Source: Larix kaempferi (lineage: Eukaryota > Streptophyta > Pinopsida > Pinales > Pinaceae). From it: 64,000 bases of DNA. Numbering within the stretch: position 1 is the first letter of the stretch; every line of letters starts with the position of its first letter. The DNA is taken from contig BSBM01000299.1 of the NCBI GenBank assembly GCA_027924585.1, forward strand, positions 28,062,501-28,126,500, read 5' to 3'. Both the position numbers and the translations under genes were made by a program. The notes under the pieces are model-generated. The model was not told the DNA's origin and searched no databases. It was given only the letters and a program-made list of their open reading frames with translations. Shown here piece after piece: positions 45,245-58,249 of this stretch.

Positions 45245-45950
45245 CTTGGAGCTGTATAAGCTTTGGGTACAAACAACAATCAACTGGGAAACATACCCTA
45301 AATAAATTTGTCCCTAAAAATGGATCTGGGATGGGTATGTAGAATGAATACATTTTTTTGTCAACCTTGTAATTTTGTGAAGTATGATGCCTTTTGGTAT
45401 CAGAAACCATCACTATAAAGTCTAATGCAAAAGCCAGGAAATGAATACCACTAAGCTGTAAACAAGAAGACAAGTAATACTGGACGACTACACATTAGGA
45501 TTTCAAAATGTGCCCAACATTATATTGTCAAGCTCACTTGATTTCATTTTTCAATTAATTTTTGTTAAGGACTTTTCATAAGAGTCACTAAATTTTCTTC
45601 TTTGAATGGCCTGGAGCTATATTAGCTCTAGGTACAGACAACAATCAACTGGGAAACATACGCTAAATAAATTTTTCCCTAAAAATGGATCTAGAATGGG
45701 TATGTAGAATGAATACATTTTTTTGTCAACCTTGTAATTTTGTGAAGTATGATGCCTTTCACTATCAGAAACCATCACTATAAAGTCTAATGCAAAAGCC
45801 AGGAAATGAATACCACTAAGTTGTAAACAAGAAGACAAGTAATATAAGTAATACTGGATGACTACAAATTAGGATTTTAAAATGTGCCCAACATTATATT
45901 GTTAAGCTCAGTTGATTGCATTTTTCAATTAATTTTTGTTAAAGATGTTC
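45245..45950 (+). repeat. Two ~335-bp direct copies
   Basis: About 45245-45575 and 45608-45950 are closely similar, with shared runs such as CAACAATCAACTGGGAAACA, TGTCAACCTTGTAATTTTGT and CAAAAGCCAGGAAATGAATA. The second copy has a small extra insertion near 45840. The matching minus-strand frames (45225-45473 and 45617-45838) have no recognisable product and are treated as by-products. Confidence 0.7.
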
Positions 45951-48735
45951 CAAGAAATTCCATATCTGATCAACTAGGGAATTTGGCTGGAACGATATGA
46001 GAGACTGTTTGAGCAGAAGTAGGTTCCTTCTTTCAAGATCACTTCACAAACAATGGCACTCTTTTCTCACTACTCCCCAACCTACCTAACAAATCCTATT
46101 CAAATTCTTAGAGAGGTAACTATGAACACGGATTTTCCTTGGATATTTTTCAATGGGGCAGCTTGCTAGGGGATTGGGAATACTTCTGGTTTAGGATTTA
46201 TCCTTTACCTTGCAGACAGTCACTATTTTATGGGTGCAGAGAAAAATAAAGTTGGTGAATTCAATGAATTTTTCTATCTATTGAAGTTTGTTGTACACAT
46301 TTTCAGACTCCTTATCTAAAGAAGCATTATTAGTAGAGGAGGTTGGCGGGTTATTTATTGATGAGTGCAGTGAGGGACTTTTGGTCTCTTCAATGACCTG
46401 TGAACTAAATGAAATCTAATGGAAACAATATGTGATGAAATAATTTTGTAGGATCCTATGTTGTCTAGATGCAGTTGATTAGTATTGTGTGTATGCTCAT
46501 TTTGGCTGTCACCTGGGGACACATTTTAGAGTAGTAGGCTGATGAGGACTTATAACGATTAAACTTGAACAGTATCCAAAGTTTGTGCCTCAGTAGCTAT
46601 GGATTGTATTTTTAGTTCTACTTGAATAGAAAATATGTTGTAACTTTCTTTACAATAGTTAAAAACTAAAATCCAACAAATGTTCTCATTAAAAAATTAA
46701 TCATGTTAAACATGGTTGGGATCATCAATCACTGTCACAATATCTTGTAAACCATGAAGTTCCAAAAAGGTGCCCTATTGTTTTATTCCAAAAGTGCCTA
46801 GTGTGATTTGCCTCTACAATTTTTCCTCTTGAAAACAGAAGTTTGTCCATTAACTAACTCAGGTATTTGAAGGCATCTTTGCAAATTGCAATTTTCTATA
46901 AGCCAAGCCTCCATCTTAAGGCAAGGATGAAGATGCTTTGTTTGTAGCAATTATGGACTAGATTTCTTTTGGATTCCTTGCGCGACACATGGATTTTGAC
47001 TCACACATCAAACCATAAGGGTTTCGTATGGATATGTTCTATGCATCCCTCTTCTGTTAGTTAATACTTCTTATGGTCCACGGCTCCACTCTTTAACAAT
47101 AGAAACAACATTTGAACAAATTTGTACATGTCAGCTCTAGTTGAACTAATTCCCTCGATACTTAAGGATAATAAAAAGGATCTCCACACAAACTCTCTTG
47201 GTTGGATTTTCAATCCATATAGCCTTATAAGGATCAAAGCCCAATGTGAAATGAAACAATCCAAAAATAGCCATAAAGTAAAATAGAGACCAAAAAGCTA
47301 CAATTCTCTCCGACATTAGCAAATCTGAGCTTCAAGGTTTTAATCACAAGGTATTGAATTTTTCCTAAGTTGAAAAATATTCAAAAGCTTACTTGTGGGA
47401 TTCAAACGTTGTGATGGATCTATATCTAAGTTGAAAAATATTCAAAATTTTTAATATATTTTGATGGATTTATATCTAAAAAACATGTAGGATGTTGAAT
47501 TAGCTATAGAAGACATGGATTAAACCATATAACATCATTCATCTAGTAGTTATAACTTATAACATTGTCATCAAATGATCAACCACAACAACTTTTATAG
47601 GAGCTTGGCAAGGACAAGAGGTACCATAACATTGTCATCAAATAATCAACCCATTATAGGAGCTTTTAGTACAGGAGAGGTAGGGAATGGAATTAGATCA
47701 ATACTTTACACATTAGGTGATTTAGGGTATCACCTGACCATAGTTGATATGTCAACATCCATATCCCAACCTATTTAATCTCCTATATTTCATCCCCCAT
47801 GGAATGTACAGTATCATCTGCAATCTAATATTCGTGCTACCAACAACCTATTGTATTTGGTAGCCCCTGTTATTTGCTTGGATTGTCCTTGTTATTATAG
47901 AGTTTTCCTTCTACCTTATGTATGTGTTGGAACATTTAGCTAATTTTTGGGGAAAAAGGGGACTAGTTAAGCATGTTCTCAAGGGAATTTGTGGCGGAAT
48001 CAATGAGAAAGTCAAAGTAATTAAATGATAATTATCAAAATAATCATTATTGCCTCAAATAATAATGTTCAGCTAACTAAGATAAGGGAGAATATAAGTT
48101 AAGATACATGTACAGTAAAGGTGCTAGAGTTTGAAGATCTTAGTGCTGGACAAAATAGATGATTTGTCAATGAAGCCAAATATTAGAGTAGTGCCTTTCT
48201 TAGGTATGGAATGAGGCATATTCTATGTGTTAAGCAATTAACACATAGATCTCATGGTAAACATGATTATCCTACTTCAAGAAAACTAAGACAGAAACAA
48301 AGATTGTGGGGATGTTTGGAAAAGCTTTTTTAGCATATCCAGTAATCGCTAGGTCATGTTTCTATGATGATTTATTTGTAGAGGGGAGATATGAAAGGGA
48401 ATATCCAGTGAATTTATTTGGTAACTTGAACAAATTTCCTGTATCAAATTACAATGAACAGTCAATAGTCAAGGGAATTTATGGCATCAATTCTTGGGCC
48501 TATTCTAGGCAAATCTGGGGAAAAAAACCTAATGCCTATCCCTGTAATGAAATTAACAAATTTTGCATCATTTAGGGTTGTGTTTCTTCTACAACTAATG
48601 CTTAGAGGTTTGCTCTCAGCTATGAATGGTTCGAGGTCCATAGTGGAGGTTTAGTCAAATACACAAGAATTTCATAAAAGTGTTGCATAGTGGAGGTTTA
48701 GACAAATATTCTGAGCAATGTTAGAAAAACAAGAT
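45951..48735. other. CACTA-1 interior, no supported gene
   Basis: This stretch holds a few frames of 60-90 codons, at 47061-47264 (minus), 47575-47778 and 48306-48575 (plus). The last begins MGMFGKAFLAYPVIARS and has a more protein-like composition than its surroundings, but I could not match it to a family. It is possibly relic DNA of old elements. Confidence 0.35.
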
Positions 48736-49420
48736 CGTAGAGCAATAACAATAAACATAAATGCAAATATAATCACACGCACATTACAAGAGAGACACAG
48801 ATATATCGTGGTTCACCCCAACTTGGGCTACGTCCACACTGAAGTTGCCAGTCTTTATTATTATTCCGTCTAGCAAACTGAAGGGATACAACCTGCAGCA
48901 CAACCGCTACACTTCCTCTTCATTGTCTGACAATTTCTCTTCTTGATCTCAGAGATCTTTACAATGCATAATACCTAATACATCAACCCTAGCCATGTTA
49001 CAATGTCTTTCTTTTATAAGGGAAATAGAATGGGAAAATACCACGGGTTACCCAAAACCATGGGCCTAAAAACTGGTGGTGAAAACAACCCCAAAAAAAT
49101 TTCTCGGGGTCTACGCCTCTAAACCCCCCTAGGGTCATGCCAGGATCATAACCAAACCTCGGGTATGGACACGGCTGAATAATAATATCTCTAAATCTGG
49201 AGATTAGGCTCCACAACCAATAGGAAAGACAAGACTGTAAGATTGTTAGGAAAGATATCATTGTCCAAGCTTGTGCAAATACAAAAAAAGTTTGTAAAAA
49301 TATGCAAAGTATATCATATGGAAAAGGGTACAAGTTATAACACATGATTGTGTACATATTATTGACACTGAAGATTCCTTTGAAGGATTTATCCATGGAT
49401 TTTGTACTAGGTATGTGCCC
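48736..49420 (-). mobile_element. Repeat fragment with the TCGTGGTTCACCC / GGCTACGTCCAC motif
   Basis: The motif at about 48808-48838 is a recurring piece of plant retroelement sequence, often seen next to a tract like CTTTATTATTATT, which also follows here. Element class and borders are not determined. Confidence 0.35.
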
Positions 49421-52400
49421 TACCTAGAACATAGCAAAGGTTTGAAATTTGATTTTTTTTGCTATAATTGATAGGGTTTCAAAAATTTCTTAGTTCTCTA
49501 AATTAAATGCCAATCCCATACCCTAATACATGATAGAATCCAATGAATACACTCCAACTCTGCAAATTTTGAAATCTTGAAAACATTTAAGTCTGCTAAA
49601 TTTGGAATGGGCTATGAAATTCTACTATCCATATGAAGTCAGATGAGGTTGGAACCACTCTCAAACATCCTGAAACATATCGATTCCCAATAGCTTATAT
49701 TACATAATCAATCTACAAAAAGAGTACAAATAGTTTTGGCAATAAAGTACTGATTCCAAATACACCAATAGGACTTCAGAAACATGAATGGAAAATTAGG
49801 AGATCCTATAATATGTATAACCTAAATATATACAATAGCCATAATATAGAGAAAAATGCAAAATAAAGCAGCATAATTACATTCCAAAATCCAAATCTTG
49901 ATCCTCTAGACAAACTCAAATCTGACTTATATAGCATATTAAAACTAACCTTTAATTACATGTATAAGTTACAAATCATAGATCTGACTTGCTGTAGATA
50001 ATGGAAATGAGTGACAAGTCTGTGGATGGCTGTAGTAGCTTTCTCTCTACTCCGAAGTGGCATTAGGGTTTATTATAAGTGATGGTTCTCATCCAAAGCA
50101 CCCAACAAGGAAAAGATCAACTTATTTCTGCCTCAAATCCCTCTTCAATAGGTTTGTGCCCTTCCTAGTTGAATAACACAACCGTCACAATGAAATATTA
50201 TCCCAGTACTGAAGAGACAAGGCCCACACAACAAAGTCTTATCCCATAAATGAAGTCACGGCCCCTTTGACAGGTGACACGACCCCTCTTCAGAAAGTGT
50301 GTTGCATATGCAAGGAAATATGGCCTCAATAGTCAAGAGTAAGACCTCAGGGAGTGAAATCGTCCTCTGAAATGTAATACGATGCCCCTTTTTATAGTTA
50401 GATCAGCCTTCAAGATGAATGCCACAACCTCCTCTTTCTCTTTGAGTTTTCTCTGTGATAGTTGCGCCCTCCTCCCATACTCTCTAAACTTAGAAATATC
50501 CTCGCATGATGAAATCAACCCTCTATACATAGCTCGAATGACAATGAATGTGCACACTTGGGTTTTCACTAACACTAAGAGTGACAGTGATCAATGTTTT
50601 GGAATTGGGGGCGCGGGAATAACTTCATATGTATTTTTGAAATTCAACATTGTGGGTTATGTTAAATATAATTTGTATATATTTGTCATATATTTTTGTA
50701 TATGTTTTTAACATATCTAAAAAAATGTTTAACAAAAGTTTTAACATAATTGTTAAATTAGTATTAACATAGGTTAAAGTTTAAGTTTTAAATGTAGTTT
50801 TTAATTTAAGTTTTAACATTTTTTTTTGTTTTTATTTAGGTTTTTTTTATGTGTTTTAACAATGATTATGATGATGAGGAAGACAATGGTGATGAAGATG
50901 TCAATTTTGATGATGAAAATAATTAGTATGATGATGAAGATTACGATGATGAGCTTCAGTTCAAAACTCGTGGGAGTCTTGCTGTGTTGGCCATTCCTAT
51001 TAGGCACCAAAGTAATCCAAGTCAAAATGAACAATGAGAGAGAGGCCACACAATGAAATAGCAAGGATAGCAAGGAATGAGCAACCCTCCACCTTTTAAA
51101 TGATGGATGCCCCAAGAACCTACCATAGGCTAAGCCATGACCTAAAAAATACAATGGTGCCTTTCCACCTATGACCTTGTGAAGAAAAAAGGTGAGGACC
51201 TTCGAACTCAAACCTCTTTCCACCCATCCTTATAATATTTTGGGCACCAATACTTATTCACTAAGGAAAGTGGGAGGATAGTTGTCAAGGTATAAGCCAT
51301 GCTCTAAGGACAAAGGGGAGGGTATTAAGTGATAGTATTTGTGTACATGGTTGATGTGTTATGCATAGGGACAAAGGACACGATATAAGCTCAGCATAGT
51401 AAACATTTTCCATGTGAGAAAGATATCATGGCCATTTTCAGGTTTAGTATACCATGGATCGTTCTTCAAACTTAATCCATGGTACATGGACAAAATTTTG
51501 GGTCTTAGCATAATATTAGTTTGCGAGGTTGAAGGGCCATGTATAAGGCCCAAACACAAAAGTAATCCTTGCATACTAGATTAAGGCCTTAAATCCTATG
51601 TGTAAGCTCAAGTAACTAATGGTTCTCTATGATTTTGAACTAGGTCAAACACATGGTGTAGAAAGGGAGTGGGACAATGTAATAGTGCTAATAGGAATGA
51701 TAAGGATCTACGCAAATAAAATGTAAGTATAATGAAATCAAAGTGTGTGAGGTGTAACAATGTTTGGCAGTTTGGATCCCTTATAATACTTCAAGGGTTT
51801 GGTGTCATTGTTACTATGAAAAAACAAATATTTATGTTAGGATCCTTTATAATACTTCTTGAAGGGTTTGGTGTCGTTATTACTATGAAAAAACAAACCT
51901 TTTTTGGAACATATGTCAAATGCCTCCATGTGCAAGAGCTTGTCTTGCTTACTGATAATCCTCTACTTCCAACTATTGTGCAAAATACTTGACCACCTAT
52001 TAATTGTCTTCTTGGTCTGGGATCTGAAGTAGTTTCTTTGAAATTTGAACCATTTCTTATGCCTATCAGAAATTGAATGAATTCATTGACTTGTCAAATG
52101 CCCTCAAATATTAGAATTATTCAAAGGATGATCTTCTACCTTTAAAATTTCCTCCACTTGTCATCAATCTAATTAGAATCTTGTAGTAGAAAACTGTGGA
52201 TTCACCAATGTTAGAAGAGGAAATGAGATGATAATAAATAATTCTGAGAAGGTCATTGCAAATATTTTTGAGTTCATCCTCAACTTTGTGATGGCACTTC
52301 TTGATATGTTTGATAATAAGCTCACTACCCTTGTCTCTTCTTTCTGCTTAGTGGAGGGCATATATGCCATGAGGCTCTCAACACCGCATTGACATTCTTG

Positions 52401-53130
52401 TATCTAACTGAGAACAAGTTTCTCTTTTCAACTTGGCACCATGTAATCACATTTGAAAGTTGATGGTTTCCCTTGATGAACACCTGGGCATGATAATCAC
52501 TATTTGATACTCATAAACTTGGCAATGAGCGCATACAACACTTAGTAATCCCTTTCGCTCCAAACTCTATGAAATCACCATCAACAACACCTTACATAAT
52601 ATTGATGGTTTTGGATATTAATGTGGTTATCTATAGATATAGTAGCTGATGTTTTGCAATAAATTTACCTCATCCAACTTATCACTGAAACGTGTTAAAA
52701 GAATTTTAGGTTTCCACATGTTCATTTACATGATTAATGAAACAAATTAAATTATATTCAAATAAAAAAAGAGAAATATTCGTAGAATCCTATAAAATAT
52801 AATGGCCTTGTAAATGTACATTTCTTTCCAATCAAAACTCACAAATATGATCCATTTCTTGACAAACAAAATAAGAAGTTATGAGCACATATCCATTGCT
52901 TTTATGCGTAATGATATTCACAAACCTCCACAAAAACAAATATAAAATGAAAAATTAAATAAATAATGATAAAAGGTATTGAATATGGAAATAAAATGAA
53001 GAAAAACCCCATTTGCTGAGGGAAGATCTTCATCTTATTTCAATTGGCCATGAATATGTGATGTTGAGGTTTTAAGGGTTTATGGAGTAATGGAAATACT
53101 CTACAAATGGTAGTAAGAGAGATATCAAAA
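49421..53130. other. CACTA-1 interior, non-coding
   Basis: Low-complexity spots only. A GATGATGA-rich stretch at about 50860-50960 would read as an Asp/Glu-rich peptide on the plus strand but contains a stop. A ~67-bp tandem duplication lies at 51770-51900 (shared AAGGGTTTGGTGTC and ACTATGAAAAAACAAA). Nothing else was recognised. Confidence 0.45.
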
Positions 53131-53139
53131 TAAATCATG

Positions 53140-55040
53140 AACACATGGGAACTCATATTCCATTAGGTATAGTAAGAGAGATATCAAAGGAAATTGTCGT
53201 TAGGATCACTCATATTCCATTAGGGTTCATCATCAATCTTTTTCATTTGGATGCATGCCATGATTTTAGAGTCTCTCAAATGCCATTAAGGTCACTCAAA
53301 TTTTGTCGAGGACAACTGAATTTCATCATCAAATACGTCATACGGTGCATCAACATCACCAGCATCCTTATCATTATTGTCAACATTCATCATCAACAAC
53401 ATCTTTGTTATCATCGTCATTATGGTCACTCATATGCCATTAGGGTTCATTGTCACTCATCTCCATTTGGATTCATCTCATGTTTTTAGAGTCATTCAAA
53501 TTCCATTAATGTCACTCAAATGTTGTCGAGGACAAGTGAATGTCATCTTCAAGTACGTCATACATTGCATCAACATCAACATCAACAAGTACATCATCAA
53601 AAACATCATATTCATCGTCTTCCTCATCAATGAATACATCATCAACCACATCATTGTCATCATCATTGACAGGATTACACATATGCCACTATGGTTCATC
53701 ATCAGTCATCACCATTTGCATTCATGTCATGTTGTTACAATCACTCAAATGTCGTTGACAACAATTGAATGTCATTAGAGTCATTTAGGTGATATTAGTA
53801 TGTCACTCATATGTGATTACATAAATTTAGGTGCCATTAGCATCAATTAGTGTCTGGAAGTATTATCACATGCATCGTCATCATGGACATCAAAATTGTT
53901 GTCATCATCATCATCAATTCCATATGGTACATCATCATCATCTTCATCATCATCCTCGTTATCATCGTCATCGTCACCATCAAGTACATCATCAACAAAA
54001 TCATCGTCATCATTGTCATTATGGTAAGTCATATGGAATTAGTGTTCATAATCACTCATCACCATTAGGCTTCATGTCATGTAATTGTTAGGGTCGTTTA
54101 GATGTCATTACAGTCATTTTGGTGATAGTAGGGTCATTTAGATGTTGTTACAGACATTTAGGTGCCATTAGGATCAATGAGGATATAGAAGTGCTACCAC
54201 ATGCATAATCATTGTTGGCATCGACATCATCATCATCCTCATAGTCATCAAGTACATCATTGTCATCATCAATATAATTGTGATAATAATGAGGAAGGAA
54301 CCCTACTTCCTTGCAAGAATGGATGATATAGTCTTATAATTATTAAATCATATCCATAGGCTCCATCATAATTATCATAATGCATAATCATCATCATGTT
54401 GTTAAGGTCAATCAGATGCCATTAAGGTCTATCAAATGTTGGTGAAAATCAAATCCCATTAGAGCAATTTAGGTGACATTAAGGTAATTTACCCCACATT
54501 AGGATCAATCAAGATCCAAAAGTGCCATGGTTATGGTAATTTAGGTGCCACTACGATAAATAAAGATCAATAAGTACTATCACATGAATCATGATCATTG
54601 ACATTGATATCGTCGCCATCATAGCCATCATCATCAACACCATACATGAGTACATAAACATCATCATCATCATCCTTGGCATCTGATCATATATCATCAT
54701 GATCATAGTCATTCATCTCAACCTCATTATTATCATCATAATCATCATCATCAACATACTTTCCATCATGCATCATGAACATGATCATCCTCATGCTTTT
54801 ACGGTGAGTCGAATTTCATTAGGGTCACTCAAATGTTGTTAGGGATAGTCAGATGCGATTAGGGTCATCTAGGGGATATTATGGTCACTCTGATGCCATT
54901 ATGGTGAATTATGTTTCCATTAGGACCAACCAATATCAAATAATGCTATAATAACCCGCATCATCATTATTGGCAGTGACATCATCGTCGTCATCAACAT
55001 CCTATTAAATATTGTATAAATCATCATTGCCATATTTATA
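53140..55040 (+). repeat. Variable CATCAT / TCACTCATATGCCATTAGGG array
   Basis: Blocks of the form GTCACTCA(A/T)ATGCCATTAGGGT and TCATTTAGGTG(C/A)CATTA alternate with (ATC)n tracts such as those at 53580-53670, 53900-54030 and 54590-54770. It spans 1.9 kb next to the right subterminal region of CACTA-1. Apparent coding frames here (His-, Ser-, Ile- or Asp-rich) are by-products of the trinucleotide runs. Confidence 0.65.
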
Positions 55041-55179
55041 ATTGTCGATATATGCATCAGCATGTCGTTAGGAACACTATAATGTCATTATGGACCATAG
55101 TATTCCTTAGGTTTATTTACGATTAATTAGGGTATCTCAGTTTCCAAAATGGCCATTTAGGTGCTACTTCTATCAACAT

Positions 55180-55685
55180 GCCTAGCATTATCCCTGGCGC
55201 AACATTGGAGTTTTCCTGCCACTTTTTTCTAGCACAATTCCTTTCGAACTTCCTTGATCAATTCTAGGCACTATTCCTGGAGATATGCTTGGATCTATAC
55301 TTGGCGCTATATCGGGCATTTTTCTGGGTGCAATTCATGGTGTAATTCCTTTCAGAATTCCTAGCGTAGTTCCTTTCAAAATTCCTGGCGCAATCACTTA
55401 CTCTATACCTGGCTCTATTTTGGACATTATTTTGGAGGCTATTCTGGTCATTAAATGGGATGTTATTATGGACACTAATTGGGATTCTTATTGGGACGTT
55501 AATTGGGATGCTAATTGAGATGCTAATTGGGACGTTAATTAGGTTGGTAATTAGCATCCCAATTAACATCTACTTTCAAAAAAGGACGCAAATAATGCCA
55601 TTAAAAGTGTCATCTCGTGGAAAAGCATCCACTTTGTACAAAAGATGATGAAAAATACACTAAACGTGATAGTGGATGCTAAAAA
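55180..55685 (-). repeat. CACTA-1 right subterminal repeats
   Basis: Motifs ATTCCTGGCGC, GGACATTATTTTGG, GGGA(T/C)G(C/T)TAATTG and ATTAGCATCCCAATTAACATC-like pairs recur. Near the end they are the complement of the GCATCC motifs of the left side, as expected for an inverted-ended element. Frames at 55264-55648 are by-products. Confidence 0.65.
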
Positions 55686-55726
55686 GGGAGCTAAAATAGA
55701 TGTTAATTCCAGGATTTGTTGTAGTG
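55686..55726 (-). repeat. CACTA-1 right terminal inverted repeat
   Basis: It ends GGATTTGTTGTAGTG at 55726, the reverse complement of the left end. Its flank is ATA. Confidence 0.8.
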
Positions 55727-55820
55727 ATACAACAAAAAATGTTAATATTGGATTCATAAAACAACACATACAACAAAATAAGTTAATATTGGATTCATAA
55801 AAGAACACATACAACAAAAT
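55727..55820 (+). repeat. 41-bp minisatellite, right half
   Basis: It resumes as ATACAACAAAAAATG, completing the unit broken at 4735, and continues with two more units (about 55741-55781 and 55782-55822). Confidence 0.75.
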
Positions 55821-55822
55821 AG

Positions 55823-56389
55823 TGCAAATTGATCATGTTAAAGTTACATGATATATATATTCATCTGATAAATTTCATAAGGGTTCTCAGCCAAACCAGA
55901 CAGCTAGATAAATCGGCTAAACTATCATTCATCCCAATTATACAAAATGAATTGAAGACCCTTTGCCAAATAGGTCAGTCTGATATTATCCTTCCATTCT
56001 TCTATTGTCCCTCTAAAAGTAAAACCCTTACAAAATACTTTCCTATACAAAATGAACAGAAGGGAATTTGCAAAATAAAACAAAATCCCTCCCCTAAACT
56101 AACAGAAAATGAAAATCTAAAAACAGACAAGTAGAACTAATATAAAATGAAAAAATAAGTGTTATCTTGAAAATATCAAGAGAGAGTGGTGGGTGGGCCG
56201 CGTGGTTCCCTTAGTCAATCTCCATTGATTTTTCCCCTGAGGGAGGCCTGTAAACTAGAAGGGACTGTCTAGAACCTACCGAAGTCATTGGGATCGTCTT
56301 GGACTCACTTTGAGCTCGGGTGCTGTCACGTCCTCGATCCCCTCAGTGCCCTTTTGAGTGATGGGGGAACAAGCCTGATAATTTTTTTC
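55823..56389. other. Right flank, non-coding
   Basis: No supported gene or repeat in this stretch. Confidence 0.4.
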
Positions 56390-56800
56390 TTGCAAAACTT
56401 AACCGCAACTCTGGACTTTTACACAGCCGCAATGATATTCAGTCCGCAATCCACAATCTGCAATCGGAACACCAATTATGTGTTATGAATAAATCTCCTC
56501 TCCAACTTCCACAATCTGCAATCGTCCTTGCGGGAGTCGGAAGTCGGAACCCCAAAATTCTCAACTTCGACGAATTACTCCTCTGACATCCGCAATCCAC
56601 AATCTGCCTTGCGGAAGTCGGAATTAATAACCACCATTTAACAACTCTGGTAAATTTACTTTTTCAACATCCGCAATCCATGATTCCATTGCGGGAGTCA
56701 AAAGTAGGAACCACCACGCATAAATCCATAGAATGACCCTTCCGACTTCCGCAATCCACAATACGCATTGCGGGTTCGGAAATTTGGAATCCCAACTGCA
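56390..56800 (+). repeat. ~95-bp diverged tandem repeat
   Basis: About four to five units share TCCGCAATCCACAATCTGC and a following TTGCGG(G/A)AGTCGGAA, separated by variable AT-rich spacers. No coding potential. Confidence 0.6.
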
Positions 56801-57601
56801 CAACTTCTCTAGCGCATAACTTTCTCTTCCCAATTCCATTTTGGGGAAATTCAGTACCATTGTAAATATCTCAGCAAGCCCTATGCAACTGCATGATCCT
56901 CTACCGCATCTGATCACTTTGATATTCTCCTTCATCTCACCTAAAATGTGGCCCCAAGCATTGTCCATTCCTCCTTACTACTCTGTAAGGGGTCATATGC
57001 AACTCAGTCATGGCCCTTTCCTTCATTTGATCCACAAGGGAAGCATAAACACCACAGGAGGGTGTATATTTCCTCCCCAAAGCCCTAACTCAAGCTTCTG
57101 CACATCCAGGGCCTCAATGTGTTAATAAATTCATCCTACGGCTAGTTAGATTTATCCAAATATTAAACTAAGATCAACTAAGTCTAATCTAAGACAGTAA
57201 ACAAACAAATGCAACCTTAAATTCCTAGATCTAACTATGCATACAAATTCTTAACGTATTTGAAAAAGAGGAAGTAATATGACCTACTTTAGATATGATG
57301 CTTGTCTTAACTCTAGCTCTAGCCTTGAATCCCACAAGTAGAACCTGTTCAAGTCAAAGCAAACAACCAACACCACAATCTCCAAATACTATGTATAATA
57401 GTTAGGATCTAAATCAAACTAGAAACATATCATGCTACTGATTGGAGAAAGAGGCACAAAATGGGAAAATAAGAGAAGTTATATTGGTGAAAGCTAGAAG
57501 AATCTTACAAAGCCATTCCTTGATGTCCAAGCAACAACTTTAACTCCAAAGCCTTCCTCCTTGCTACCTCTGCAAAACTCTTAGTACCATAGGTTTGATA
57601 T
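56801..57601. other. Right flank, no gene recognised
   Basis: Non-coding AT-rich sequence between the tandem repeat and the Ty3-type LTR. Small frames only. Confidence 0.4.
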
Positions 57602-58220
57602 TGTTGGCAGGCGATTTGGACAAGTCAGCATCGTGGATGCTGCACAGGGTGAAGATACCGCGAAAGGCGGAAAGCTGAGCGCAAGTGATAATATTTTATG
57701 TAATTTTGGGTGAGTTGAACCGCAGTATGTGGGATTTTGGGAGATTTGGACCATAGTAGATAGATTTTGGGTCATTTGCTTTGAAGTGTTAGTTAGGAAG
57801 AAGTTAGTAAGTGGAAAAGCAATGTAAGGCACAAGCCTATAAATAGATGTAGGTTTGTAAGGGTTAGATCATGTTTCAACATCTACCTTCTCGTGTATTT
57901 TTGGAGAGCATGCTTATCATTTCAGAGATCTTGATCCGAAACTGAGACTAAGTATTTTACTGTAACTGGGTTTTTGCGGAGTTAATATGATGGGACAAAG
58001 CTTTTGAGCAAGATCCTTGTGTCTTTCTTATCTTTGGTAATACATTTTGTGATATGAATATTTGAATGATGAGATGTTTCCTTGCTACAATTAATGCATT
58101 ACTGTTATATCTGTTGCAATTATGATTTGTTCCTATTGAATGTTATGATTAAATGCTTCAGTTGAATGCTTAGATCTACTTCTGAAATGTTGCGATAAGT
58201 TAGTGATTGATCCACAAACA
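57602..58220 (+). mobile_element. Probable 5' LTR of a Ty3-type element
   Basis: It starts TGTTGGCAGG. A TATA box, TATAAATAG, lies at 57838-57846, about 240 bases in. The region precedes a gag relic in the same orientation. The right border is guessed at a CAAACA near 58219; no clear primer site follows. No 3' LTR is seen in the window. Confidence 0.4.
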
Positions 58221-58249
58221 TCCTCCTTCATTCGGCGGAAACATGGTTC

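Larger units (their letters stand above)
4736..55726. mobile_element. CACTA-1: giant CACTA-type DNA element, ~51 kb, heavily nested
   Basis: The left end starts CACTACAACAAATCC and the right end is the reverse complement of the same 15 bases. The match continues imperfectly for about 41 bases. Both sides are flanked by ATA (4733-4735 and 55727-55729), the 3-bp duplication typical of the CACTA (En/Spm) superfamily. Subterminal GCATCC-type repeats run inward from the left end, and their complements (GGATGC, GGGATG) run toward the right end. The insertion splits a 41-bp minisatellite. If CACTA-2 (about 9240-44559) is subtracted, about 15.7 kb remains. No transposase is visible in that remainder, so CACTA-1 was probably mobilised in trans; the only transposase genes present belong to CACTA-2. 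The size is unusual for this superfamily. Confidence 0.75.

Noticed and set aside
53377-54091. His-, Ser- and Asp-rich frames on both strands
   Set aside because: By-products of (ATC)n tracts, open in several frames at once.
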